From Stromatinia cepivora (lineage: Eukaryota > Ascomycota > Leotiomycetes > Helotiales > Sclerotiniaceae), in contig RCTD01000038.1 in the NCBI GenBank assembly GCA_014898415.1, forward strand, positions 124,001 to 188,000: a DNA stretch of 64,000 nt, in the 5' to 3' direction. The notes under the pieces were generated by a model. It saw nothing but the letters and a program-made list of their open reading frames with translations, was not told the origin of the DNA and ran no database searches. Each line of letters starts with the position of its first letter. Position 1 is the first letter of the stretch. Below, in pieces: positions 1 through 12,477 of the stretch. Both the position numbers and the translations under genes were made by a program.

Positions 1-48
1 ATCTCGCAAGACTTGACCGTGTGATATATCTCCGTCTTCCTATAACCC

Positions 49-2181
49 TCATCCACTTTTCTCAAGCTTCCTCAGCAAAATTCTCGTTCCATGTCTTGGG
101 ATAACCATTGTTGTGTATCCCATGGTGAGTTTTTTATTATCATCCGCCAATTTAAATTCATAGTTTGTCAATAAATGCGCTAGGATTTGCTTCAATGATG
201 CGCTGACGTACCAGCGGCCGGGACTGGGTGATAAGTTAGTTTTTCCATCATATTTAGTGCAATTCCCAATTCTTCTCAACATTTTCCTGCCTGAAAGAAA
301 ATCGTGTACATAAATCCGGAATAAAAGAAATGTACTCACCAAGCCTTCTTACTAGCTCCCCAAAACGGAAACCCAGTACTAACATCCGTATACTTCATCC
401 TCGGTTCCTCTCTCCCCCTATCCTCCGGAAGCACAAATCTAAACCCATCAAAAGTCTCAGGATCATTATAATATCTCGGAGATTTCATCAACGCATCTTG
501 AGGCACCGCAATAATATTCCCCTTCGGAATAGTTTGGCCCGATGAAAACGTGAATGGTTTCATGACTTTGCGTTGAATGGAAAGAGCATCGAGTGGATTC
601 ATACGAGCTGATTCGCGAAGAAAACTTTCCATTAGGGGCATGTTTTTGTATTGTTTTTCTTCGGGGAAAGAAAACATGGTGCGGATTTCTTCTGTGAGGG
701 GTTCGATGTATTCCGGGTGGAGACAGAGGTTGTAGATTGTGAAGGTTAGGACCAGAGGGAGTTGATGGGCGGAGGCGAAGGTTAGGGCTATCATTTGTTG
801 GACCATGCGTTCTACGGTGCGTTGTCTGGGGGTTGTGGATGATTCCTATAGGGAGTTAATGATTTTCAATAAAATGATGTGAGAATTCAGATCCTTACGA
901 TAACCCAAGTTATGCAGTCAGACTGTAGCAAGATTAGCAATTGCTTTCTGGATGCCTTTCACTATGACTTACAGGCAACGTTTTCTTCTCCTCAATGTCT
1001 CTTAAACGTTGAATAACCAAAGGTCTGATATGCGTCGCTAACTTCTCCATCGCACCACTCCAAGCCATGATTGCCGGGCAGGCGTACCTACTCGAATTAG
1101 AACTAAAGAATTCTCGATGTGGAAGAATCAGGATACTCACGGGATAATAAATGCAGGCATGTAACGACAGAACTCCATTGACAAAATGACATCGTTGGAG
1201 TATCGTAACACGGCATCCACATAATCTTGGTTGTTCGCTAAGAATTTGTTAGTGGAACCAAAGACTCAAGTAAAAAGTCAGCGTTTGGGTGTACCAAGTT
1301 CATCTCCAACAAGCACTTGACAATTGATTCTCAAGCCTACCGCTTCCGATAGACCTAAGACAGAAACTGAAGTCCAATCTACGCCCAAGTCAGTAATGTT
1401 ATCTCGTCATGAGCAAGTCTGGCATTGGAATTCCTCACCATTAATCGCTTTTCCTTTTGACAAAACCTGAGTGAAAGCCTCCTCAATCTTCTGCTGAATC
1501 TTGGGTCTCAATGCCGGCTGATTTGTTCTCAACAGAAACTTGAGAACTCGTCCTGGGACGTTATCATGGGGATCAATAGTTCCTTGCTCGAATCCATAGA
1601 ATGTGTATTTTGCTTTTACTCTCTGCATCCAGATCGTTAATTAAAGCTCATTGTATTACAGGCTGATGCTCAAAAGAAATAGATAAACTTACATCTTCCA
1701 TAGCATCATGCAAAGATAAATGATCTTGAGAACTCTCGTTCACTTCCGCAATGTGCTCCTCTGACGAGACAAAGACTTGGTATTCATCGAGAGCAGGAAT
1801 AGCAAATGGTTCTCCCTTCGCCTAAATCTCAATTAGCTTTGCTTTGAAACAGAACTTGTCATCGAGGTTTTCGTGTAAAGTACCTGATTATAAGCTTTCT
1901 GGATAATGTCTGGAGCATTCAGCACATATTTGATGCTGCTGAGCCACTTTCCCCAGCGCAACCTAGGCCCCGAAATGAGTATATTACGCTGTCAAAGTCA
2001 GTGGCTGCTGGATATCGCAAGAGGATAAAGATCTACTCACGGGACGATTGCGGTAGATTGATGTTGTGACATATAGTCTGTTCAGAATGATCAAAATTAC
2101 ACAGGTATCAAACACCACCTCAGAGGTTATTCTCCAAGTACTTGCTTGAGAGCGAACCAGCTCGAAGAGTTCCTGAAGCAT
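49..2181 (-). CDS. Cytochrome P450 monooxygenase, ten exons
   Basis: Haem-thiolate monooxygenase, probably anchored in the ER membrane. Exons on the minus strand: 2181-2041, 1988-1884, 1821-1693, 1622-1439, 1378-1295, 1237-1141, 1087-973, 922-899, 845-340 and 223-49. They join in frame to 519 residues, a normal P450 length. The N-terminus has one hydrophobic segment (about residues 22-42). The K-helix ESAR is at 371-374. The haem ligand is Cys462 in KKACPGRWY, and its codon is split by the last intron (TG|T). The I-helix reads TFASAHQL instead of the usual AGxDT, a variant known from CYP503/ent-kaurene-oxidase-like fungal P450s. Exon 8 is only 24 nt but restores SDCITWVI, the expected hydrophobic turn. 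The start at 2181 is the first ATG ahead of the membrane anchor. The substrate is unknown. The 7-TM gene and a second P450 follow in the same orientation. Confidence 0.88.
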
Positions 2182-4972
2182 TTTGATGATGCAGGTTGAT
2201 ACCGTGATGATGAATATGACCACAACGAAAGTTCACGAGAAGAAGAGAGTCAAGTGTATAGCGCGTGGCAACTACCTAAAGACTCCTTTTACTGAACTAA
2301 TATGATACATGAGGGGGTGGGGGTCTGATATTGAGGCTTCCCATCAGGCAGAACAATTAAAATTGCTGTATCGCATCTAAAGCTGTGCCTTGATAGCAAG
2401 CGCTCGACGGCAGTGAGATCGACATTAGCTACTGGCTGCCAACTTTTGAACGTGATGAACCGATTGTGATATTAAGTCACATAAGTGCCGGAAACACATT
2501 AGAATACCCATTAAAACTTAATCGTTCCTTCGCACAAAGCAGGCACAGTAATATGAAGTGCGGGGCGGATCGTATAGATTGTGCAATGTAGCTTCGGTAG
2601 TTCAAACCGTTTTGAGCAGCTTCGCGAATTGGTAGTGGGGCGAACACTCGTACTATAGGGACGAATTTGGTCAGTGGTAGATGAAAAACGTTGAAGCCTA
2701 CGATAGTACAATTAAAAAGTCTGGGCATGTGAAATAGGCAATGAAGTCAAGTGCAATCGATTTATGATGCTTTACCGGAGGATTCTCACCTTGACAGAAC
2801 ATGTACCGAAAATTGTGCAAGTCATCACAGTGGGATGAGATATCATTGGCTAGATCTTCAAATATTAGAGCTTGACAAAATCATTGCAATATTTTTGTGC
2901 AGTGCCACTAGGGTTGTCCAAATTATATAATCAGGGGGGGTTATGTAATTCTATATTATAACGCTTTTTGAGCGTGATAAAATATTATACCAAGATTATA
3001 CATGTGTTTTTGTAACCAATAGAATCTGCAGGATGAATAAAAATGAGTCAAATTCTGAAACTTTTTTCGATAAGTAATAAAAATCTTTATTTTGGAAAAA
3101 AAAAAAAACATTATATGATTTTATAAAATTTTATAAAATTCATTATTCTTTATAAAATGTATTTTTCCTCACTTTTAAAGGATGATCCCTACTATATTTG
3201 AGTTGATCATTATTATATATTTGTATTGAGTTGATGAATATTATAGATTATAAAAATATAAATTTAATAATCCTAAGTGCCACGCTACGGCTAGGGCGTT
3301 TCTTGGCTTTTAGGGTTATCCAGAAGTGTGGTGGGGAGCATGGCGCTGTCAGGCTCAATATGGCAAGTACGTTTGTGGGTCTATATAGTCAGGAATTGTA
3401 GCTCCAATAATAAATCAACCCTCTTTCCACCTACAATAATAATCCTTTCATGGGGATCAACGTAGGGAATAGGTTCTTGGGGGGTTCCTGGTTTCAAAAC
3501 TTTAATTCGAAGTTCAATATTTTCGAATTCTACGCTACACTGCTCAAATTCGATCTACCAGTATTGAAAACTGAAGATATACTCGATCGATGATGTACTT
3601 TAAGCTTCACTCTTATAATTCGACATTCCCCTCGTTTATTCCTCAGGTCTGCTGTCCCCAACAAGCGCTCAATTGTGAATAAATTCTGTGTTTCCGTCGA
3701 TTTACGGTACGCATGCTTTCACAGTTTCATGGTTTCCGATGAGGTCGATGTGTTTCCGACGAATCGAAGGCTTGGTGAGGTTATAATACATTGAGTTCCC
3801 GGATGCGGATATAATATACTGGTTTATATGATTTGGAGGCTGCTAGCTTGAATAGCTTTAGAGTTCGGGGCTGGGATAGATTCAGGGTTTTCCGGGTTAG
3901 AAAAGTCTGGGAATAGCTTTTATTTGCTGGTTTTGGGGAGGGGGATTGTGTTAGGCTCAATATGGCAAGTACGTTTGCTCTTCATACCTATAATAATAAT
4001 CCTTTCAGCGCTGGGATTTTGTGATTGGGGTTCAAAAATGATCTTTTACAAGGTACGGAAATAGTGGTGTGATGAACATGTCAGCCGCGATGCTCTCTTT
4101 TGGTTAAGCCAAGATCCTTTTAGGTAGTAAGTAAAGTATGGTTACAATGTCAATACGCACACGTCGACAAAAATTCTCTAGCGTGGAAGCAGGAGACTGG
4201 TGTCATGGTGGTGCATATTTGATAGGTCTCAGAATATATTATTCTCATGGTTCAGATATTAAATTGCACCGCACGTTTAAACAAGAGTGGGGGCCGGGTG
4301 TGATCGCATGGCGGTGTTGTATTACATCGATAGGCCTACTTATTCATAAAATGTTCGAAGTAACATTGAAGGGATTGATTCAGCTTTTGAGTTTGAATTG
4401 CTGATCATAGTCAGCATCCTGCAGCGCTTTTGGGTAATTCAGTACTCGTAAAAGTCTGTAGGTAATGGGTGAGTAAATCTTCAAAAGTGGTTCTATGCTG
4501 TAAGTCTAACCGAGCTGAAACCAGGGAGCATCTGGCCTAGGTCAGGGGTAGTTCTTACTATGGTATGCGCCCCGCTATGCGCCAGGGAATTTTTTTTTGC
4601 AAAGGGATATTTTTAATAGCATTATTTGGAATTGAGCAGAATTGTGAGGCTAGAAGTAAAAGTTACCTTGGTAGGCCTTCAAAAGGATGAGGTTGATTCT
4701 AGGTTCTGGGGGCTGACCCGTGCCGTGATTAGTCAGCCATGACTGCACAGTAGCAATATAGAGACGTTGGAATGAGATGAATGTATTAAAAATCAAAATC
4801 TGGGTATTTGCTATAAGAATTTTTAAAATGAAGATACAAGACTATTCCCAAACCCCCCACTTCCCCACTGAAAAAATCGTAAGACATCCGTTTCGCATGC
4901 CATAATCGTCGCTCCGACCAACCCAACTTTTCCACATAATTCATAAACCATACAAATCGCACTGAAATTGAA
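2182..4972. other. Gene-free spacer with AT-rich core and a short direct repeat
   Basis: No convincing coding region. From about 2880 to 3270 the DNA is strongly AT-rich with an A run at 3097-3108. A roughly 25-bp block beginning AGGCTCAATATGGCAAGTAC occurs near 3352 and again near 3953, each followed within 15-70 bp by AATAATAATCCTTTCA. This is a duplicated segment with different internal spacing. An 88-codon open stretch at 4138-4404 looks non-coding. Confidence 0.5.
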
Positions 4973-6289
4973 CTAAACGTGCTCATAATAGGTCCTCTCG
5001 CGCTCTGGTCCAGCAGCCAGCTCATGAGTGACCTCATATCGCTGTTTGACCCTGACATTGTCCAATGGAAGAATATTCTGTTCGCTCGTTACACTACTTG
5101 CTCCATCGGTAGGACTCTGATTGTTCTTTGGATCTCCTGCTCGCACATAGCTGTCTCTACCAGTAAAGGTATCAAGTGTTCCCCTCAATCTGTTTCTCTT
5201 TTTGTTGCGGAGGTAGACTTCAGAGGTTTTGGGCGGCGTGTATTTGGATGGTTTCGTACCTTCTTCCTTGGAGAAAAGGCCGCGGATAGAGGCCATGCAG
5301 ACCACCACGATTGCTGAGAGAATCATATGTTAGATTGACGGTCCTCGAAGAAAACATCTAAAAGCGGAGGCTTACCAATTGTAGTCTCAATAGCGGACCA
5401 CATGTAAAGCCAAGAAGTATCAGGCATGCGGGTCAATGAACTGACGACTGTAGTTCGCACGATGGCGAAAATAATTGTAATAAGAGCCAGAGAGAAAATT
5501 ATACCGAAGGTTATCTTTCTCTTCATTTTCATCTGCGTCCCCCACAACATACTGATTGGAATAACCATTACTACGCAAGTTAGTCAATGCTAACATAATG
5601 AGAAGATAACAAAACTTACTCAAAGCATCGGTCATAACATCCCAAGCACAGTTTAACTTCAAAGTGACTTGCTGAAAGTTTACCGCAGAGTCCGTGGTGC
5701 ATTTAGTTTCAATGGTGGTCAAAGGAACGAACAGACAATGATATTGAATGGTTCCAATGCAAGCAAAGTAGGTGCAGATGGTGAAAACAGTTATTGGCCA
5801 CCATAAATACTCAACCTTTGCAACATGCGAGCCAAGTCGTCGAATAAAGAGCAAGAAAGAGAACTTGACAGACCATAAGGTCGAATAAAAAAGGATAATG
5901 ACGACCCCAGATGCTCTGGAATAAGCCTCACTTCTGGTAACGAAATCTGCTCCAGGCATTTTGATCTGAGCAGACACGGCCATAAGATCGAACATTTCTT
6001 GAGCATGAACCTGCCATAGTATTGCGCTGGCGAGAGCGAGAACCAAAGCTAGAAATGCAAATATATCGTCGTTGTAAAGACTTTTGAAGGTCTTGATTCT
6101 AGAGAATGTACGTAAGGCCATGCAGATTGCTGCGATTGCAAAACCTCCCCATATGACACCCTAATGGATTGTTAGTTATTCCACTAGCGGCAAGGTTATA
6201 ACAAGTGCACGTACCAAGAAGGTTTGCATATCAACCTTTGTTGGCTGGACTGCAGCCATTGAGCCTGGGGCAGAGGTAGACGTAGACAT
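4973..6289 (-). CDS. Seven-transmembrane fungal rhodopsin-like (PTH11/GPCR-like) membrane protein
   Basis: Integral membrane protein of the large fungal family annotated as rhodopsin-domain or PTH11-like; some members act as surface sensors, most are uncharacterised. Exons 6289-6215, 6160-5620, 5570-5376 and 5313-4973 join in frame to 383 residues. Seven hydrophobic segments are visible: GVIWGGFAIAAICMAL, IFAFLALVLALASAILW, VVIILFYSTLWSVKFSFLLF, WWPITVFTICTYFACIG, an ALIMVIPISMLW segment, ITFGIIFSLALITIIFA, and WSAIETTIAIVVVCMA formed across the last intron. An acidic/polar cytoplasmic tail of about 110 residues follows. Segment two starts with DDIF and the fifth is preceded by LNCAWDVMTD, both usual in the family. 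It sits between two P450 genes transcribed the same way. Ligand and signalling role cannot be read from the sequence. Confidence 0.85.
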
Positions 6290-7584
6290 GGTGTTTGATG
6301 CTTCAACCTTGAGGAACTTGGTTGGGATACCGAATCAGTGGAGGGTGATTTTCCAAAATGCGGGAAAAACAGCTTGCTCTTCAAATCTCTGAACATGGAG
6401 AGGACGTAGTGCTTATCTACTGCCACTGGTTAGTGAGATGCCACATGGAACAACAAGGATGGGGCGCAGTGGTGGAGTCTTTTCGATCACAACCTTTTAG
6501 GATGGGATCTCCGTCAAATTCAATGAACTGCCCATTATGATCAGTATGCCCACTGTGCCAATGGCACAGTGCCATGCATCTATTAGAGTGGTGTAAGCCT
6601 TAAATTAGCAAAGTCGCAATCTTTGTAATAGTTTCTGCAGCGATTTCAAGAATCTCATAGTTGGTCAGTGGTCCACCTACGGCAAAGCCTGTGGAGACTC
6701 CCAATTGCGTTAGATGCCGAGTTCATGCCCTGCATGCTTCGTTATTGCCTCTCCAGACCCCTGTTCCCACTAGCTAGTCACACTAAAATCTGTCATCACA
6801 AAGTGGCATTGTGCCGAATCTTTATTTATATGCTTGTCGAACAGGAGGAGTCACGGAGGAGTGTGTCAAGTCCCAACTTTCCAGCCGCCGGTTAGATGTG
6901 AGATCGGCGTGTGCCATGTGGCCAGTGCGTGTAATTTGTGCAATCACATTTACCATGAATCCACCTGCCTTATTTGGAACTAGCAATTTCGTCACCACAT
7001 GGCTGAGTGTGATACCATCGTGTGTGTCGCATATCTCGCATGCGGAGGATTATCATCGAAGATATTGCACGTTTTATGAAGATTGTATCCTGTTTTGTGT
7101 ATGTCTGTGTGTAAAGTCTACTAGGTAAACAATTAGATTTTTTGTACCAGATTTATGACAGAACCGTTGTTTGGGTTCCATCTCACCCGCAACATCTATG
7201 TCGACATCTGGGGGACCCGTTGGTATGGGAGAGCCGCTGGCTCATGATTTTATTACACTTGACGATCGAAGTCTAAAATGAAATCCGGACCAAATGTGAA
7301 GATTAATGGTCTTTAACAAGCCTAGGCCGTTCTAGATCATATCACTTTGAATTGAAGACGGCCATATTGTAGGCGAATTGTTAGTGCAGAAAACAAGGCA
7401 CAGAATGATATTTAAAATGCAAAGATCTGGTAATTGATATATCATTAACAAGTGATTGATGAAATTCATTTAGACCTCTTAACGCTACAAGCATGAATGA
7501 AACTATGTACATGAAAAATATATATATAAAAAAATACAATATCGCAACCCCTCAAATTCTTCTGGGTATTTCTTCCCCGCATTT
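6290..7584. other. Intergenic region, nothing recognised
   Basis: About 1.3 kb between the 7-TM gene and the 3' end of the next P450. It should hold the 7-TM promoter (6290 upward) and the terminator of the P450 (7584 downward, with AT-rich ATATATATAAAAAAAT at about 7519-7534). Open stretches here lack family features and splice continuity. Confidence 0.45.
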
Positions 7585-9384
7585 TCAATATTGGTTAAAC
7601 TTCTCTCTTTCCGTCAAATCCATGAACACATCCATACTTTTGACTGGACCTGTAATTCCAAGTGAAGGAGTGCTTTCATCCAAGACTGGAAACTTTCCGT
7701 TAATTCCAGGCGCCAGCTTAACATCAAAGCGTCTGAAAATAATAGCAACAAAAGCGTAAACCTGCTCCTTAGCCATGACGCGTCCAGGGCAGTAGCTAAT
7801 TCCGCCACCGAATGGTCGATAAGAAGAATGCTTTAGCAAGCCCTTGTCCCTAACGAATCGCTCTGCATCAAAGTTCTTGTAATCTTGACCCCAAACACTC
7901 TCGTTCATGTGTAGTTGGCGAGATGGCATGAGCACATTGGATCCGGGTTGCATTAATTTGTTGCCAATCATAGTGGGCTGCTTGACTTGGCGACTCATCA
8001 TTGCACCTCCGTTCAAACGTAGTGATTCTTGGAATGCGCCATCAAGGTTAGGAGAATTGGCACAGAGATATTTGATGTCAAGGTCACCGTCTTTCCATCC
8101 TGCTTCTAACTCGTCGCGTACTCGTTCCATAAGAGGTACGTTGTAAACGAGATGTGCAATCAGCCAGAATGAGATATTGTACTCGTTTGAATTTGCACTT
8201 TGGATTGTTAGCGATTTATATTCAAATATGAAGGTAAAAAACCAAATGATCACTTACGCCCAATAAATCAATAAAAGCATACAAGCTCTGCTTTCAATAT
8301 CAATGCCAACGATTTCCTGTGCTTTGAGAATCGTTCCAATTCCCCAAGCCTGACCAGCACGCTCTTTTTCTGGAAGACGAGCAAATTCTGCCATCGTCTT
8401 CTGCATTGTTTTGCGAGCGTTGGCTACTTTGGCTGAGAATATCTCTGGAAGGCCGAAGAAAACCATCCAAGCACTATCGTTGAAGTCCAACATGTTTTCC
8501 ACAATGTTTGGATTGAGCTTATGGAGGGCTTTGTCAAACATGGAAAATGTTGCAGCCTCTACTAGGGTAGATCGGCAAAGAGCTTTTAATGAGACCCGGC
8601 GAGTGAGACCGTTCTTACTCAACGTACAGAAGTCCATCTTTGGTGGTTGGAGGGAGTCTTTGAGCGACACGATGAATTTCTCGGACATTTCGGTCATGTG
8701 TACACCAGGAAGCAATTGGGCAATATACACTTCTTCGATGAGCTTGACCAGAGATAGTTGCTTAGGGTTGACAGGGTTCTTATGCATATAGCATTTGTCT
8801 CCGGGAATGGGCACATGCCAGGCCAACTTCAACGCTTTGCCAGTGAAGCCAAAGTTAGAAAGAATCTGAGACAAGTGGCCATCCCAACTTAGAGTGGCCA
8901 CATTCCTGTAGACTTCTGCGACATCCCGAGGTCCTGTAACAATGTAGAATAATTTTGAAGCCACTTGAATTGCGAAAGGTTCGTGAGTGCGACCGGTGTA
9001 ATCCCTGGAATACAATTGTTATTATCACATTCCGTCATTAAAAACGTATGAAGACGACGGTAAGCAAAGCAATGGATGCGGTGGATATAAAAATGGAAGT
9101 GTCAACATACAAGCCACGCTCGATCAAACTATCAGAGTTCTGGAAGAAACTAAGACTGTGTCCTAAAACTACATAGCGTCAATAAAGGTTCAGCTAGATC
9201 GAGAAGAATACCTACATGGTATCCAGTAAGGAAGTTCAATGGGGTCTTGCGGTCTAAGGTATGGCCGAATGGTAAATCTCCACAAACGCCATGATAGAAG
9301 CCAAGTGCCGAATACTGCTGCTGCAAGGAAGTAAGGTTGATATTCACTTGTAGACACAAATCTCCAAGCGGGGTTGAGAAACAT
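7585..9384 (-). CDS. Cytochrome P450, CYP7/CYP8-like class, four exons
   Basis: Membrane-anchored haem monooxygenase. Exons 9384-9216, 9168-9111, 9004-8258 and 8197-7585 join in frame to 528 residues. A hydrophobic anchor lies near residues 17-34, followed by the proline-rich hinge RPQDPIELPYWIPFLGHS, whose last part depends on splicing at GTAGGT (9215). The haem loop is FGGGISYCPGR with ligand Cys461, the K-helix motif is ESLR, and an AERF motif follows. The I-helix region YWAANSNEYNISFW lacks the AGxDT proton-relay sequence. An Asn/Ile-rich I-helix of this kind is known in the cholesterol 7-alpha-hydroxylase/prostacyclin-synthase-like P450s that fungi also possess. The first ATG is 9384; no upstream ATG is in frame. 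The gene faces the MFS pump across an 872-bp shared promoter. Substrate unknown. Confidence 0.9.
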
Positions 9385-10256
9385 CGTTAAAGAGTTGACG
9401 CTCAATGGAGCTTCGTGAGGTTGAAATTATCTGAAGTGAAGATGAGATGCTTGTGAGAACGAAAAGAGTACACGGGAATGTCTTCAAGTGATGATCCAAA
9501 GGGATCGGCATAAGTAGATATACTTTTCATACTCTTCCCCTCCACTGTTGACCATGATAGATACAAGCCAAACCGATACTAGTCACATAGTGCTGATTGT
9601 GCTATGGGGATCCTGTTCAAAAATTCCAAATATCCGATGATGCGCTGCCCCTAGATCGCCCCCATCACCCCCATCACCCACATGGGCGTCAATGGATATT
9701 GATATTCTGCCTTGGATTCCATCACAAATTACTATCATGAACTATCGTGACGAAATAAATATTACCCAAATGAGAATTCTTCCGAATTTGTTTTTTTATT
9801 TATGAGTTTCTGCATGGACCAACATTTTCATATCAAATTTATCTTTCGTCCTAAATAAAGCTGCGCACTAAAATTTAGTTTCACATCAGGTGACAGGGGT
9901 AAAAATCATCCCCTGTTGATTTCCATGTACATGATTGTACTTGCATGTCGACACGGCCTGTCCCTATATGTCAGCTAACCCCCCATGCATCAGTATAAGT
10001 TAGCTAGGGCTTTCAAATTTTAATTGTAATTCTAATTATAATGTTCGGCAGATACTCCTGGTGAGTAAACGATGAATGCTGCTTATCATGCCATGCACCT
10101 CCTCTCACCCAAGAATGGTGGGCAGGGGCTTCACAAAATTTATGAGACGGAAAGTGCTGAAGTTCTATTTCTACCTTCGATCCTACGTGCAAACATATTC
10201 TCCGCCACCAGACAAACGATTTACGATCTTGAGGGGTTCACAATAATCAGCCGACC
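9385..10256. promoter_or_regulatory. Shared divergent promoter of P450 and MFS pump
   Basis: 872 bp separate the start codons of the minus-strand P450 and the plus-strand transporter. A C-rich stretch with repeated CCCCCATCA (about 9658-9680) and an AT-rich part (9740-9860) are visible. Shared control of the two genes is an inference from geometry; no specific factor site is claimed. Confidence 0.4.
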
Positions 10257-12090
10257 ATGACATTGCACCAAGACGGAGCTCTGTCCAGCAAGGACACCGA
10301 GTCTATCGATAAAGGAATGAGCACCGTGGCCGTTACGGATACCCCAAGCCCCGCAGGCCTCGGAAGCTCCGAACCTGACGGCCTTTTTCTTCACTCATGG
10401 CGCCTTGCGGCTGTTATCGGGTCCTTGTGCCTAGGAATTTTCCTCCTAGCATTGGACATGAACATTATCGCCGTTGCAATTCCTAGAATTACTTCTGATT
10501 TTCATGCACTGGATGATGTCGCCTGGTATGGCTCAGCATATCTTCTCACCGTTACGGCCTTCCAACCTATGTTCGGTAATCTGTACAAATACTTTGATCC
10601 TAAGATCGTGTATATGGGATCGATAGCTTTATTTGAGTGTAAGTCATTGAATGCAACAAACTGATGGTATCTGACTTAAGACAGTGGGGTCTATTCTGTG
10701 CGCGGCAGCACCTTCTTCCAGTGTTCTCATCGGAGGCCGATCTGTTCTTGGTTTTGGGGCAGCCGGGATTTATCAAGGAAGTCTTGCCATTGTCAATTTT
10801 GTGGTAGAACTCGAAAAGAGACCAATGTATCAAGGCATTGTCATTAGCTCTTTCGCTATCAGTGTGTGCATCGGGCCTGTACTTGGCGGTGTCTTCACTG
10901 ACAAAGCCAATTGGAGATGGTGCTTCTGGATGTAATGATTCCCTTTATCCTGATAGTTTTACACATACTAATAAGAAGATAGCAATGTACCTATGGGCGC
11001 TGTTGTCCTCGTCTTTATCTTGCTATTCTTTCGAATTGGAGGTATTCAGAACTCGAATCGTTCCTTGAACCTTTCCACTAAATTGAGGCGTATGGATATT
11101 GGCGGAGTTCTACTGTTTTTGGGAGCAATATACTGTCTTCTTCTGGCATTACAATGGGGTGGACAGACTCTACCGTGGAAATCGTCTAAAGTTATCGGGT
11201 TGTTCGTTGGTTTTGGTTTGCTCATCATATCCTTCGGTATTCTACAATGGAAACGGGGTGAACATGCCACAATTCCCTTGCGAATCCTTCGCCAAAGATC
11301 AATTCTCATGGGAAGCATATTCCTTATGTTATTTGGCATGATGAGTTTTGTCTATGCTTACTACCTGCCCATCTACTTCCAATCCATTCAAGGCGTCACC
11401 GCTATACAAAGTGGCACCCGCTTCATCGCAATCGTTCTTCCACAAATCATTGGCTTGTCGCTCACTGGAGCTGTCGTCACAAAATGGGGATACTATGTCC
11501 CATATATGATTCTTGGAACGATAATTGCAATGGTCGGTGCCGGTCTTCTCACTACCATTGATACCAATACCTCAACGGTCCGATGGGCCGCATACATGGT
11601 AATCAATGGATGGGGTACTGGAATGGCACAGCAGCTTCCCTATACCGCGCTACAGATCGTGTTAAGTGAAGAAGACGCTCCTACTGGAAATGCGATTGCG
11701 GTATTTATGTATCAGATTGGTTCTTCCGTCTCCGTCTCCATCGCACAATCTCTCTTTCTGTCAAGGTTACAAACCAGCGTACCAGCTCATACCACTGCTG
11801 TATCAGCAGAAGCGGTCATTAAGGTCGGCGCTACTGGTCTGCAGGATTTGGCCGGCGGATCGGCGATTGTCTTAGCTGCATTGAGAGAAGCGTACACCAT
11901 TGCTATTAGGGATGCAATGTATTATGCCTTGGCTGCGGCTTGTTTGTCTTTGCCGTTTGCTTGCGGGATGCAATGGTTTAATCTCAAGAAGGTTGCGGAG
12001 GAAAGAAGGAAAGCAAAAGATGAGGGGAGGTCTGACGAGCCAGGGAGCTCGGCCATGATGAACAGTGTGATTGGATCCGAGAAAGTTTAG
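10257..12090 (+). CDS. MFS drug/toxin efflux transporter, DHA 14-TM type
   Basis: Proton-antiport exporter of small molecules at the plasma membrane. Exons 10257-10638, 10685-10931 and 10983-12090 join in frame to 578 residues, the usual size for 14-helix fungal efflux pumps of the aflatoxin-pump type. The first helix LGIFLLALDMNIIAVAIPRI ends in the family's typical ...IPRIT, followed by DVAWYGSAYLLT. The second exon gives GGRSVLGFGAAGIYQGS and [20 protein letters not shown], matching motif C and the conserved WRW(C/I)F(W)I-NVPxG junction, which is created by the second intron. About fourteen hydrophobic segments are present; the N-terminal 45 residues and the C-terminal tail are polar. It diverges from the P450 at 7585-9384, so export of that enzyme's product is a reasonable but unproven idea. 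Confidence 0.92.
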
Positions 12091-12477
12091 ACTGTAGGAT
12101 TATTCGGTGTGATAATGTAATAGATTTTGTATGACACCTCTCTTGAAGTTAATTCTTGGCTAGATCATTGAACTTGCCATAAGAAATTCTCATTAAGTGA
12201 ATAAAGTCAAAAGGCATGAGCAGGATTTCCAGTTACAATTTATGTGATGCTCTATTGACAGTGGTGTGTTTTTTCGTCATTCATTCATAGGTCCGTTGCG
12301 CCATAATTTAAATCCATCCGTCCAGTCCATATGACCCCATCCAGCTCATCCATACAAATCAAATGCAACCAGAACCCTATCCCCAACCCAAACCTTAAAC
12401 GTGACTCCAGCCCTATCCATGTCCCTTCCTACTAGTACAACGCCGATATCAAAGCCAAAATCCATTTGATCCCAAAT

